Part shown: positions 5,725 through 13,517 of the stretch, piece by piece
Layout of the letters: each line of letters opens with the position of its first letter
How positions within the stretch are numbered: the stretch's first letter is position 1
From: Planctomycetota bacterium
GTDB lineage: Bacteria > Planctomycetota > UBA1135 > UBA2386
Assembly: GCA_020638695.1 (NCBI GenBank)
Contig: JACKIB010000045.1
Span: 1 to 15,266 of the forward strand
Reading direction: 5' to 3'
Length of the DNA: 15,266 bases
Translations under genes and position numbers: made by a program
Notes under the pieces: model-generated
Databases searched by the model: none
What the model was told of the DNA's origin: nothing
What the model saw: only the letters and a program-made list of their open reading frames with translations

Positions 5725-8064
5725 TCACCCGATCCACAGCACGTGGGACAAGCGACCTTGTGCCTGCAGCAGGTGGCGTATCCCGCGATACCACACCGGT
5801 CGACGGTTCGCCGCCTTCCGCCAGGCGTTGTTCAACAGGTTCGCATCGTTGAGGTACACCCCCACTGGGCCACCCGGGGCCTCGAACTCGCCGGCCTTGT
5901 GCGGCGGATCGACCCAGACTTCCTCGAGTTCGCCGTAGCGCTGCCCCGACTCGTCCCGGTCGAACACGAACTTGCGCCAGGGCACACCGACGATCGCCGG
6001 AATCCACCGCTCCTCCGGCTCGCTCCGACCAGCGAAGCGAAACCGCACGGTGACCGGGGCGACCAGCGAACCGAAGCGGCGAACCACCACCGTGGCCGGG
6101 CCACCCGGCTCCTGCCGCACCGACTCGACCCCGTAGTCGAGCACCGCCTGCGGCGCGATCGCACGCCGGAAGAACTCCGCCGGGGCGGCGCCGAGAGACT
6201 TCTCCAGCAGGCTGACGAAGCCCTCGGTGGTCGGCTGCGCAAAGCGCGCTTGGGAGTGGAACTGCCGCAGGAAGTGCCACCATCGATCGCGTCCGACCAT
6301 GCGCTCGACGACGTTGAGGATGGTCGCCGGCCGGTGGTAGCTGTTGCACACGTAGCTGGCGCGACCGAGGTAGCGCCACCCCGGTAGCACCATCGGATCC
6401 GGGTCGTCCACCGAGAGGAACCGTGCCCGGTCGACCAGCATGTCGCCGTACGACGCCTCGCGGCAGAACGTCGCCAGCGGCGCATCGCGCACCAGTTCGA
6501 CCAGCGGCAGGTCGGGGAGCCACGTGCAGGGTCGCTGCAGGAAGTCGCGCACCGGGCGCGGCAGCAGATCTACCACTCGGTCCAGCCCTGCGCCGGGCAC
6601 CGCACGCGGCATCGATTTGGCAGCCAAGCACAGCGGGCCGTACGAAGTCGTCTGCACCGGGCCGATGCCGGGCTTCGCCGAGACCACATGGCGCAGCATC
6701 AGCGCGCGCGTCTCCGAGTAGGTGTTGATCCCCTCGTCCAGCCACGCCTCTTCGAACTCGTTGTTGCCGGACAACCCGTACCAGTACTGGTGCCCGAACT
6801 CGTGGGTGACCACCCCTTCCGGCCGCAGCTGCCGGCGGTGCGGGAACAGCGGCGTGCCACATGTGATGAGGTTGGGGTACTCCATGCCCCCACCGAGCGT
6901 CGCCCCATCGCGCTTGCTGTCGCGGCACGGGTCGACCAGCGTGATGGTCGGGTACGGGTACGGTCCGAAACGGTGGCCGAAGAAGTCGATCGCCGCCTGC
7001 ACCGCGCCGAAGTGACGGGACCGCTGCTCCGGAGTGTCGTGCTCGGGAAGCAGCATTAGGATGATGCGCGTCGGCGGCAGGTCGAACGAACTCACCGACA
7101 CTCCCATTCGGCCGGCCACCGCCACCGCCACCGGATCGTCCTGCGCTGGCGTCGGGCGATACGGCTGCTCGTGGACGCGATGGCGCGCGGACGCGACGAA
7201 CGCGAAGTCGTGTACGCGATCCTGGCGGTACACGTGTCGAAGGGTCCCCGGCGACTCGCCCTTCTGCGGCAGTCCGACACGCGCCCCGGTGGCCCCGAGC
7301 CGCAGGTGTTCCGGCGCGACGATCTCCACCTCGTAGTCGCAGAACTCGGCGAAGAACTCGGTGTTGGCGTGAAACTGGTGGCAGTTCCAATCGCCATCAC
7401 CGGTCAGCACGCCGAGCTTGGGGAACCAGTGCATCACGAAGAACACCTCACCCGGCGCCCACCCGGTTCGGCGGTAAGCGCGTGGCAGGCGCGCGGTGAA
7501 CTCGGTCGCGAGTTCGATCTCTCCGCCGGGAGGCACGTCCTGCGGCAGGCGGACCCGCAGAACCGTCTTGTCGCGGTCGTTCTGGTCGTCGGGTGCGATG
7601 TAGTCGCCGGTCGGCAGCGCAGTGTCCGGGGCGCCGGATCCCGAGACCTTGCGCAGCGCGTTCAGCTCGATCCAACCGAACTCGTCGATCGTGTCGTCCT
7701 TGCGCCACCGGCGCCGGAACTCCGGTCCCGCTTCGACCATGAACGTCGAGTCGCGGTCGCGGAACGCGTTGAGGTACATGTGGAACCGCAGCTCACGCAC
7801 CCCCTGGCCCGAACTGTTGCGCCAGCGGATGCGTTGAGTGCCACGCAACTGCTTGCCATCGACGTCGAGCTGCACGCGCATCGCATAGTGCAGCACCCCA
7901 CCGCGCGACGGGGTCGCAGGGGGCCCCCGTCGATCCGAGTCGCGGGAGAACGACGAAGCCTGCGGTCCGGCGGACGCGCGACCGTCCCCGTGCGGACCGG
8001 TGGCGGCACAGAGCGAACAGAGCAGCGCGGCGAGCGCGCCGCGGGCGGCGAGGGGTGAGTGCAT
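5725..8064 (-). CDS. Exported M1-family zinc metallopeptidase
   Basis: A 779-residue gluzincin of peptidase family M1 (aminopeptidase N / leukotriene A4 hydrolase type). The N-terminus MHSPLAARGALAALLCSLCAA looks like a signal peptide, so it probably acts outside the cytoplasm; no good lipobox is seen. A beta-rich N-terminal domain precedes the catalytic part. The zinc site is HEFGH (421-425) with the third ligand Glu444 exactly 18 residues on, in WLDEG. GGGMEYPN (391-398) stands where aminopeptidases have GxMEN, with Tyr for Asn. SYHRPATIL with Tyr576 corresponds to the transition-state tyrosine. The distance from Glu444 to Tyr576 is larger than the about 65 residues in classical members, pointing to an insert with three cysteines. 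The ATG at 8064 is used because it begins the signal peptide. A membrane protein gene follows after 3 bp. Confidence 0.93.
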   Translation of the reverse strand: MHSPLAARGALAALLCSLCAATGPHGDGRASAGPQASSFSRDSDRRGPPATPSRGGVLHYAMRVQLDVDGKQLRGTQRIRWRNSSGQGVRELRFHMYLNAFRDRDSTFMVEAGPEFRRRWRKDDTIDEFGWIELNALRKVSGSGAPDTALPTGDYIAPDDQNDRDKTVLRVRLPQDVPPGGEIELATEFTARLPRAYRRTGWAPGEVFFVMHWFPKLGVLTGDGDWNCHQFHANTEFFAEFCDYEVEIVAPEHLRLGATGARVGLPQKGESPGTLRHVYRQDRVHDFAFVASARHRVHEQPYRPTPAQDDPVAVAVAGRMGVSVSSFDLPPTRIILMLLPEHDTPEQRSRHFGAVQAAIDFFGHRFGPYPYPTITLVDPCRDSKRDGATLGGGMEYPNLITCGTPLFPHRRQLRPEGVVTHEFGHQYWYGLSGNNEFEEAWLDEGINTYSETRALMLRHVVSAKPGIGPVQTTSYGPLCLAAKSMPRAVPGAGLDRVVDLLPRPVRDFLQRPCTWLPDLPLVELVRDAPLATFCREASYGDMLVDRARFLSVDDPDPMVLPGWRYLGRASYVCNSYHRPATILNVVERMVGRDRWWHFLRQFHSQARFAQPTTEGFVSLLEKSLGAAPAEFFRRAIAPQAVLDYGVESVRQEPGGPATVVVRRFGSLVAPVTVRFRFAGRSEPEERWIPAIVGVPWRKFVFDRDESGQRYGELEEVWVDPPHKAGEFEAPGGPVGVYLNDANLLNNAWRKAANRRPVWYRGIRHLLQAQGRLSHVLWIG

Positions 8065-8385
8065 GCTGGGCGAGGTCGGGTGTCAGTCTAGCCCGCGTTC
8101 CTCACGAGCCGTCGGCTGCAACGCCACAACTCCCTGCCCCCACTGCGCCGGACCCGATCGTCCGCCCCGACGCCTCGACGGATGCCCCCGCGGCAGGCGT
8201 CGTGTTCTTCCTCACGCGAGCCACTGATCGAGCCGCGGGATCGCGCGACCGAGTCACCCCGCGAGCTTGGCGCCCGGGGCTGCCGCGAACTCGGACGGGC
8301 CGCGCGGGAACAGCCATGAACTCGCAACGCCCCTACGAGTCGGGAACGCATCGAGTGTGCGACGAAACCCGCGAAGCGGAGTCGC
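8065..8385. other. 321-bp intergenic region upstream of the M1 peptidase gene
   Basis: No convincing gene is seen: the open frames here translate to Arg/Pro/Ala-rich low-complexity peptides. It should hold the promoter of the M1 peptidase gene and the 3' end of the regulator transcript. A near-direct repeat is visible, TTCCTCACGAGCC (8098-8110) and TTCCTCACGCGAGCC (8208-8222), of unknown meaning. I could not pick out convincing -35/-10 hexamers. Confidence 0.45.
8359..8385 (-). terminator. Hairpin directly after the regulator stop
   Basis: Read on the minus strand, GCGAC pairs with GTCGC (outer arms 8381-8385 and 8359-8363) around an inner stem CCGC-TTC-GCGG (8679-style spacing not implied; inner arms 8369-8372 and 8376-8379). 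It begins immediately after the TGA of the Fis-type regulator. There is only a TTT inside the outer loop and no T-tract after the hairpin, so it is a weak, non-canonical terminator candidate. Confidence 0.3.
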
Positions 8386-8817
8386 TCAGAGCGCGCGTGC
8401 GCCGTCGCCGTTGGCCTGCGCTCGGCCACCGGCACGACGCATGTAGCCGCCCGCGAGCGGACCGTACGCCTTGAGCTTGTTGTAGAGCGTCTTGGTGTCG
8501 ATGCCGAGGATCCGCGCCGCTTGGGTCTTGTTGCCCTGCGTCGAGGCGAGCACGCGCAGGATGTGGCGCTTCTCGATCTCCGACAGCGGGACGCTGGCGA
8601 GGTCGGCCTCGGCGTCGTGGTCGGTCAACAGCTTGCGCAGCGACTTGGATCCCTCCACCAACACCATGTCGTACTCCGCGCCCTCCAGGCAACCGCGCAG
8701 CTGCTCGATCGAGCCACAGGTCGAAACCTGGCAACCCCAATCTTCGGTGGACGCGGAGAGCTGATCCGCGTGCGGGTCATGAATCGAATACAACAACAAC
8801 CGCTTTCCGAGCGACAT
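8386..8817 (-). CDS. Small regulator: receiver-like N-terminus plus Fis-type HTH
   Basis: A 143-residue predicted DNA-binding protein. Residues 78-119 are a Fis/NtrC C-terminal type helix-turn-helix: LSEIEKRHILRVL, then GNKTQAARILGI and DTKTLYNKLKAYG, very close to the consensus of sigma-54 activators and of RegA/PrrA-type response regulators. Residues 5-64 resemble the first half of a CheY receiver (RLLLYSIHD for beta-1 and the acidic site, YDMVLVEG for beta-3). The phospho-acceptor Asp position is Glu55, and only about 65 residues precede the linker, so the receiver is incomplete. There is no sigma-54 ATPase domain. The ATG at 8817 has AAGG (8827-8830) upstream; the frame is open further but codes for unlikely sequence. 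It stands alone, and its targets are unknown. It might also be a decayed response regulator. Confidence 0.85.
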   Translation of the reverse strand: MSLGKRLLLYSIHDPHADQLSASTEDWGCQVSTCGSIEQLRGCLEGAEYDMVLVEGSKSLRKLLTDHDAEADLASVPLSEIEKRHILRVLASTQGNKTQAARILGIDTKTLYNKLKAYGPLAGGYMRRAGGRAQANGDGARAL

Positions 8818-8979
8818 GTGGCCTGACCTTGGGGACGGAGCAAGGGAGGACCAGCCGGGGGGCACCGAAGGTCTCTCGCGGAGGAGCACGGAGCGATGAG
8901 TGATGTCGCTCTGGGACGCGAATAGCTCTCGCCTCAGAAATGTTCCCGAGGCAGTGTGCATTTTTGCGCCCATTTCGCT

Positions 8980-8995
8980 GCCCGCACGCGCGGGC
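8980..8995 (-). terminator. Hairpin after the 5'-nucleotidase gene
   Basis: GCCCGC (8980-8985) and GCGGGC (8990-8995) form a perfect 6-bp GC stem with a 4-nt loop, about 10 nt after the stop of the 5'-nucleotidase gene on the minus strand. No T-tract follows in that direction, so termination is inferred from position and stem strength only. Confidence 0.3.
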
Positions 8996-9004
8996 CCGCA
9001 TCCC

Positions 9005-10510
9005 TCATTCCACGAGGCGGATACGTGGCTCGTCGGTGAGGCGAATGACGGCCCGTTCACGGAGATCAGTGAGCACTATCGCACACAGAGTGTCCGGGGA
9101 TACTTCACGGTGAGTCAGCTCGGCGAACACGTGAAACCCGTCGCCGCCGCGCGCCAGGAACGAGTTGGTCGCGACCCGGTAGCGGCGGTTCGGCTCGACC
9201 GGTGCTCCCGCGACCCGCACTGCCACCAACTGCCGCACCCCGTCGACCACGCGGAAGGAGTAGTCCGCGCCGGCGACCTCCAACGGCTGCCGCCCACGTT
9301 CGAGACCGTGCGCGAGCACGGCGCTCAACTGCACTCCGGTCATCTCGAACAGCGCCACCGAGTTGTCGAACGGCAGCAGCTCGAACACCTGCCGCCGGGT
9401 GATCGGCCCGAGCGCGAGGATCGACCGCAGCCCGCCCTTGTTGGTCAACCCCACCTCGGCGCCAGCGTGACGACGAATCACCTCGGCCACGTAGTTGCCG
9501 GCCGGCGTCGAACCCGGGGCACCGCGAGCGCGACGATCCGGCACGCCTTCGACCCGGCCCAGGGGCACGTCCCACACCGGCCCGATGCCGGCGAAGGTCG
9601 CGGCGAGGAACCGCGCGGTGTCCGGATCCGCTTCGGCAACGGGAATCCGCCGCAGCCCCGCACTGCGCACCACGAGTCGGCGGCTGCGTCGGTCGACATC
9701 GAGCACCACCCGACTCACCGCCGTGCTCTTGCCGGAACTCTGCACGATCCACGTCCGCCCCTCGCGGTGCCCCTCGAGCAAGGCAGTGTGGCTGTGGCCG
9801 CCCAGGATCAAACACAGCTCGGGGAAGGCGCGTGCCAGCTGCACGTCCTTCGTCAATCCGCAGTGGGTCAGCAACACCACCTCGTCAGCCACCCGCCGTA
9901 GCTCCGGCCACAGTCGGCGCAGGGTGTCGATCTCGTCGACGAACTCGGCGCGGCCGAACGGACCGGTCGACACGTTCTTGGTGTTCGCGGTGATCAACCC
10001 GACGATCGCGACCCGAATGCCACCCACCGACTCGACGGTGAACGGCACCACGTAGGGGGCGATGCCACCACCCGCCACGCGGATGTTGGCGCCGAGTACC
10101 GGGTGTTCGGCGCGACCGATCAGCCGCACGAGGTTGTCCTCGCCGAAGTCGTACTCGTGGTTGCCGACCACCGCGGCGCGGAGCCGCATCCGATTGCGTA
10201 CCGCCATGTACGACCAGCCGCGGTCCTCGTTGCCCTCGGGCGTACCCTGGAACCAGTCCCCGCCGTCGGTCACCCACACCGCGGTGCGCGCGGGGGTGGC
10301 ACGGCGCTCGCGATCCAGGTAGCCGAACACCCCCGCGATTCCGCCCATCGGCTGCGTGACCCCGGGACGGAGCGTGACGGCGCGAGGCCGCACCTGGCCG
10401 TGCAGATCGTTGAAGTGGAGCACCACCAGGCGCTCGGCGTCGTCGTCCCGGTGCGGCGCTGCGCAGGCAGCCAACGCCCACAGCAAGACCGCGGCGCAGC
10501 ACCTCGACAT
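9005..10510 (-). CDS. 5'-nucleotidase / 2',3'-cyclic phosphodiesterase family lipoprotein (UshA-like)
   Basis: A 501-residue two-domain metallophosphoesterase of the UshA/5'-nucleotidase family. Such enzymes remove phosphate from extracellular nucleotides (and some sugar nucleotides) so that nucleoside and phosphate can be taken up. The metal-site motifs are all present: LHFNDLHGQ (Asp35, His37), TDGGDWFQGT, VGNHEYDFG, LLTHCGLTKD and LGGHSHT. The C-terminal substrate domain shows TNKGGLRS, LLPFDNSVALFEMTG and VATNSFLARGGDGF, which supply base-stacking and ribose contacts. The N-terminus ends in a lipobox, Leu-Ala-Ala-Cys16, so the mature protein is probably a lipid-anchored envelope enzyme. 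The ATG at 10510 overlaps the upstream DUF4097-like gene's TGA by one base (TGATG), indicating coupled translation. The exact substrate cannot be read from sequence. Confidence 0.93.
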   Translation of the reverse strand: MSRCCAAVLLWALAACAAPHRDDDAERLVVLHFNDLHGQVRPRAVTLRPGVTQPMGGIAGVFGYLDRERRATPARTAVWVTDGGDWFQGTPEGNEDRGWSYMAVRNRMRLRAAVVGNHEYDFGEDNLVRLIGRAEHPVLGANIRVAGGGIAPYVVPFTVESVGGIRVAIVGLITANTKNVSTGPFGRAEFVDEIDTLRRLWPELRRVADEVVLLTHCGLTKDVQLARAFPELCLILGGHSHTALLEGHREGRTWIVQSSGKSTAVSRVVLDVDRRSRRLVVRSAGLRRIPVAEADPDTARFLAATFAGIGPVWDVPLGRVEGVPDRRARGAPGSTPAGNYVAEVIRRHAGAEVGLTNKGGLRSILALGPITRRQVFELLPFDNSVALFEMTGVQLSAVLAHGLERGRQPLEVAGADYSFRVVDGVRQLVAVRVAGAPVEPNRRYRVATNSFLARGGDGFHVFAELTHREVSPDTLCAIVLTDLRERAVIRLTDEPRIRLVE

Positions 10511-11475
10511 CACTTCGACTTCGACGCGCGCAAGGTCAGCGTCCCGTTCTGGCTCTCGATGTCGAGAGTCGGCCCACCGGCCAATCCCACGGTGCCCTGG
10601 GCGCGCATTCCCCGCTCGCCGAGCTTGCTCTTGGTCAGTGGGAACGCGCTGACCACCTTGCCGGTCACGGAGCGGGCATCCACAGTGAACGAGGCGTGGC
10701 GAGGCAACATGAGATCGACCTCGCCCAGCGCGTTGACGATCGTCGCCGGCGCGACCACCTCCAGGAAGGTGACGCGGGTCTTGCCCTTGGCGTGCACGAC
10801 CAGTGGCCCGCGGTGCTGCTCGATCATGGTCGATCCATCCACATTGGTCACGTCCAGCGCCGCCGCGGTGTGCAGCAGCACCATCGTCCCGGCTGACTTC
10901 ACCCGGGTCGGCGCCTGGCGCGTGTCGATGCGGACGTGACTCTGCTTCGCCTCGACCTCGACCGCTACGTCGACCGGGATCTGCACCTCGAGGTCGATCT
11001 GCCGGAACAACGTCGGCCGCGGATCCTTCGGCGCGGTGTCCCCGTTCGTGGACCTCTGGTGCACCGGCTGGAACCCTTCGGGGAACGGCGAAACCCGCAG
11101 CACGAGCTGATCGGCGGGTGCGGACGTGTCCCGAACGAAGTCGAACGGAGCCGCCACGGCCCTGGCCAACAGCGCCGCATCCTTGGTGACCCGTAGCGTC
11201 TTCCCGGTGTAGACGACCCGCCCCGGCGGACCGACCGACACGTCGATGTTGCCCATCTCCGAGTAGAGTTTGACCAAGCGGATCCCCGGGCCGAGTTCGA
11301 ACCGACCGGATACCGCAGCCGCGGCTTCCTCGGGTCGAAAGCCCCAGAACCACACGAGGGCGATCGCGACCACCGGGATGAACACCAGCAGCGGAATGCG
11401 CGCGTCGTAGCTGCGCCGGGGCGCCGCGGGGGGGTGGGCGGCTGGCTGGTCGGACTGCGGCGGGGGCTTGGTCAA
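10510..11475 (-). CDS. Membrane-anchored beta-repeat protein, DUF4097-like
   Basis: A 321-residue protein with a short proline-rich cytoplasmic N-terminus, one membrane helix (about 27-45, IPLLVFIPVVAIALVWF) and a long extracytoplasmic part. The latter is built of short alternating strands (IDVSVGPPGRVVYTG, VDVAVEVEAKQSHVRI, TIVNALGEVDLMLP, PTLDIESQNGTLTLRAS), the pattern of the DUF4097 putative adhesin/beta-helix family; assignment is from pattern only. Function is unknown. I chose the TTG at 11475: GAGG (11484-11487) lies 8 nt upstream, and residues beyond it look non-coding. The stop overlaps the nucleotidase ATG by one base, so the two are likely made together. It diverges from the zinc-ribbon/aspartic protease gene with only 20 bp between start codons. 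Confidence 0.82.
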   Translation of the reverse strand: MTKPPPQSDQPAAHPPAAPRRSYDARIPLLVFIPVVAIALVWFWGFRPEEAAAAVSGRFELGPGIRLVKLYSEMGNIDVSVGPPGRVVYTGKTLRVTKDAALLARAVAAPFDFVRDTSAPADQLVLRVSPFPEGFQPVHQRSTNGDTAPKDPRPTLFRQIDLEVQIPVDVAVEVEAKQSHVRIDTRQAPTRVKSAGTMVLLHTAAALDVTNVDGSTMIEQHRGPLVVHAKGKTRVTFLEVVAPATIVNALGEVDLMLPRHASFTVDARSVTGKVVSAFPLTKSKLGERGMRAQGTVGLAGGPTLDIESQNGTLTLRASKSK

Positions 11476-11483
11476 TCGGGTAT

Positions 11484-11490
11484 CCTCAGG
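11484..11490. promoter_or_regulatory. Shared, symmetric ribosome binding site of two divergent TTG-start genes
   Basis: The heptamer CCTCAGG reads CCTNAGG on both strands. On the minus strand its GAGG lies 8 nt before the TTG at 11475; on the plus strand its AGG lies 5 nt before the TTG at 11496. One 7-bp element can therefore give a Shine-Dalgarno to both divergent genes, and it supports both TTG starts. Confidence 0.6.
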
Positions 11491-11495
11491 CGATC

Positions 11496-13322
11496 TTGGC
11501 GAAACCCACGCCCCAGCGACGGCCGAGCACCGCACTGCAAGCCTCCGGCAAGCATCGCTCCGCGACTGCGCCAACCGTTCGCTGCCCCGCGTGCTGGTCA
11601 GCGTGCGCACCCGGCGAAAGCGAGTGCTCGCAGTGCGGCGAGCAACTCGGCGGCAAGCGGCGGGGTGGGAGTAGCGGCATCGTGTTCGGGGTGCTCGGCG
11701 CGGCGGTGCTGGGACTCGGCGCGGCAGCCTGGTGGCTGCGCAACGAAGGCACGCCATCACGGGGGGCGCAGGATACGTCCAGCCGCCGGGATGTCGAGCC
11801 GATCCGGCCACCGACCCAGGAGAAGGCCCCGCGCGCCGGGGCCGCCGCTGTCCCGCGACCGATACCGCTCCCGTTCGTGCGCGTGTACGGGAAGGATCGC
11901 TCCCGCCCGGCGACACTGCTCGCGATCCGTTGGCCGGACGCACCGGATGACGCGCGGCTGCACTACTGCATCCCCGCAGCGCTGCTGCCGACCGACGGTC
12001 CGCTGACCGACGCTGACGGCACCGCGATCGCCGTGGAGCTGGTCGCGTGGGATCGCGTGAGCGGGTTGATGCTGTTGGTCGGGCCACCGCCGACCCCCGA
12101 GCCCGAGGGGTTCCGGGTGCTGACGGTGCGCGAACCGGCGCCGGTAGCTGCCGACGAAGTGTTCGACGCGGTAGACCCCCGAGGCGCCGCTCTGCTCCGG
12201 GTGCGGACGACACGCCGCGGCAGCCCACTGCAATTCGACCGACGGCTCGAACCCGGCTCGGCGGTACTCGACGCGGCGCAGCGCGCCGTCGCGGTGGTCG
12301 GCCCGCTGGGCGGCCTGCTGCTCGCGCAACTGCAGCCGTGGCGCAAGGAGCGCGTCGGGACGAGCCTCGCGGCGGCCCAGAAGGAGCTGCGTTCGACCGA
12401 CATCCAGGCGATCCTCGCCGACTGCCGCGCACTGCTGGCCGGACGCGGCGAGCTGACCAAGGTGGAACGCGCGATCGAGCTGCTGGCGAGCAGCGAGCAC
12501 CTCGGTCGCGACCACGCGACCATCGAAGAACTCGACAAGCTGCAGCGCTTCGCGCACCACCAGCGCGTTCGCCTGCTGCTGCGCACCGATCCGCCGCGGG
12601 CGCTGCGCGCGGCCCGCGACAGCGCGAACCGCTACCGCGACCATGCTGCGCTGCTGATCGACCTGGCGCTGCTGGAGCTCGCTCTCGACGACCCGGTGGT
12701 CGGCCTGCGGGTGTTCGACGAGGTCCGCCGCGGCGCCACACCGCCCGACGCCAGGGTCACCGGCGAGGTAGTCACCGCGGTGCGCAAGGCGTTCCGCGCC
12801 TCCACCGCGGCGCACCGCCTGGACGCCGCCGGGACGCTCTACCGTGAGACGGCGCGGGTCCTGCCGGAACAGACCGAGCTGCTGCGTTGGATGGAGGGGG
12901 CACTGTCCGAGGGCAGCCGTTCCTCGTCGGTCGTGGTGATCCCATTCGACCCCGGAAGCAACGAAATCCGCACCACCGGAACCATCCGAGGGCGCCAGCT
13001 CGACCTGATCGTCGACACCGGCGCGAGCTACACGACCATCCCCTCGGCGATGGCCGACGCCCTGGGCTTGCGGAAGGCGAACAACCCCCGGATCAAGGTG
13101 CAGACGGCGAGCGGCACGGTGGACGCCGAGCAGGTGGTCCTCCCCGAACTGACGGTCGCTGGCAAGTTGCAGGTCCAGCGGGTCAAGGCCGTGGTGCTCG
13201 ATCTGCCCGGGGCGAACCGCGCCTGCGGCTTGCTGGGGCTGAATGTCCTGAAGCGCCTCAACATGCGGATCGACGGCCAGCGCTCGCGGCTGATCCTGCG
13301 GCAGGGGCGAAAGAACCGGTGA
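11496..13322 (+). CDS. Zinc-ribbon, single-pass membrane protein with C-terminal retropepsin-like aspartic protease
   Basis: A 608-residue multidomain protein. Cys30, Cys33, Cys44 and Cys47 (CPAC...CSQC) form a short zinc ribbon. A positively charged KRR (54-56) precedes one membrane helix (about 61-81), implying zinc ribbon inside, rest outside. A proline-rich linker (to about 120) leads to a beta-rich region (about 125-285) that might be a degenerate trypsin-like fold, a weak guess. Next comes a helical, TPR-like region (about 290-475). Residues about 480-605 are a clan AA retropepsin-like domain: IVDTGASYTTIP with catalytic Asp507, a flap-like KVQTASGTV, and GLLGLNVLKRLNM as the second hydrophobic-Gly motif. 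Retropepsins work as dimers, so two chains would be needed. The TTG at 11496 has AGG 5 nt upstream and is the first start before the zinc ribbon. ECF sigma and anti-sigma genes follow on the same strand. Confidence 0.88.
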   Translation: MAKPTPQRRPSTALQASGKHRSATAPTVRCPACWSACAPGESECSQCGEQLGGKRRGGSSGIVFGVLGAAVLGLGAAAWWLRNEGTPSRGAQDTSSRRDVEPIRPPTQEKAPRAGAAAVPRPIPLPFVRVYGKDRSRPATLLAIRWPDAPDDARLHYCIPAALLPTDGPLTDADGTAIAVELVAWDRVSGLMLLVGPPPTPEPEGFRVLTVREPAPVAADEVFDAVDPRGAALLRVRTTRRGSPLQFDRRLEPGSAVLDAAQRAVAVVGPLGGLLLAQLQPWRKERVGTSLAAAQKELRSTDIQAILADCRALLAGRGELTKVERAIELLASSEHLGRDHATIEELDKLQRFAHHQRVRLLLRTDPPRALRAARDSANRYRDHAALLIDLALLELALDDPVVGLRVFDEVRRGATPPDARVTGEVVTAVRKAFRASTAAHRLDAAGTLYRETARVLPEQTELLRWMEGALSEGSRSSSVVVIPFDPGSNEIRTTGTIRGRQLDLIVDTGASYTTIPSAMADALGLRKANNPRIKVQTASGTVDAEQVVLPELTVAGKLQVQRVKAVVLDLPGANRACGLLGLNVLKRLNMRIDGQRSRLILRQGRKNR

Positions 13323-13428
13323 CCGGGTTCGGGTGGGAGTTTTCGCCCCGCGAGCGCCGTCTTCCCCACCGCCCTCCTGCGAGCCAACCGTGCCCAGCCG
13401 TCCGCTGCACCCCCGTCGCCCCACGCGT

Positions 13429-13447
13429 CCGTCTCGAAACGAGACGG
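13429..13447 (+). terminator. Perfect hairpin between the aspartic protease and sigma genes
   Basis: CCGTCTCG (13429-13436) and CGAGACGG (13440-13447) pair perfectly over 8 bp around an AAA loop, 106 nt after the protease-gene stop and about 70 nt before the sigma start chosen here. No T-tract follows. It could be a terminator, a leader structure of the sigma gene, or as DNA a dyad operator. Confidence 0.45.
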
Positions 13448-13517
13448 CGTCGGCCTCAGGGCCACGGTGTCGCGGTACGGTTTTGCGCAACCTGACCTAC
13501 CCGCGGATCTCCACACC

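Noticed and set aside
5387..7390. A 667-residue minus-strand open frame inside the M1 gene.
   Set aside because: It is a shifted reading of the M1 peptidase gene, rich in Arg/Gly/Ala, with no domain signature.
8088..8474. Small open frames in the gap before the M1 gene.
   Set aside because: Both strands give Arg/Pro/Ala-rich peptides with no ribosome binding site or recognisable sequence.
8839..8854. Sigma-54-like promoter before the Fis-type regulator (minus strand CTGGTCCTCCCTTGCT).
   Set aside because: GG and GC are 9 bp apart instead of the strict 10, and the -24 half lacks the CAC. A sigma-54 promoter needs exact spacing.
13487..13515. ECF-type -35 (GCAACCT) before the sigma gene, suggesting autoregulation.
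   Set aside because: No convincing -10 partner at 16-17 bp; the -35 alone is too short to support a call.
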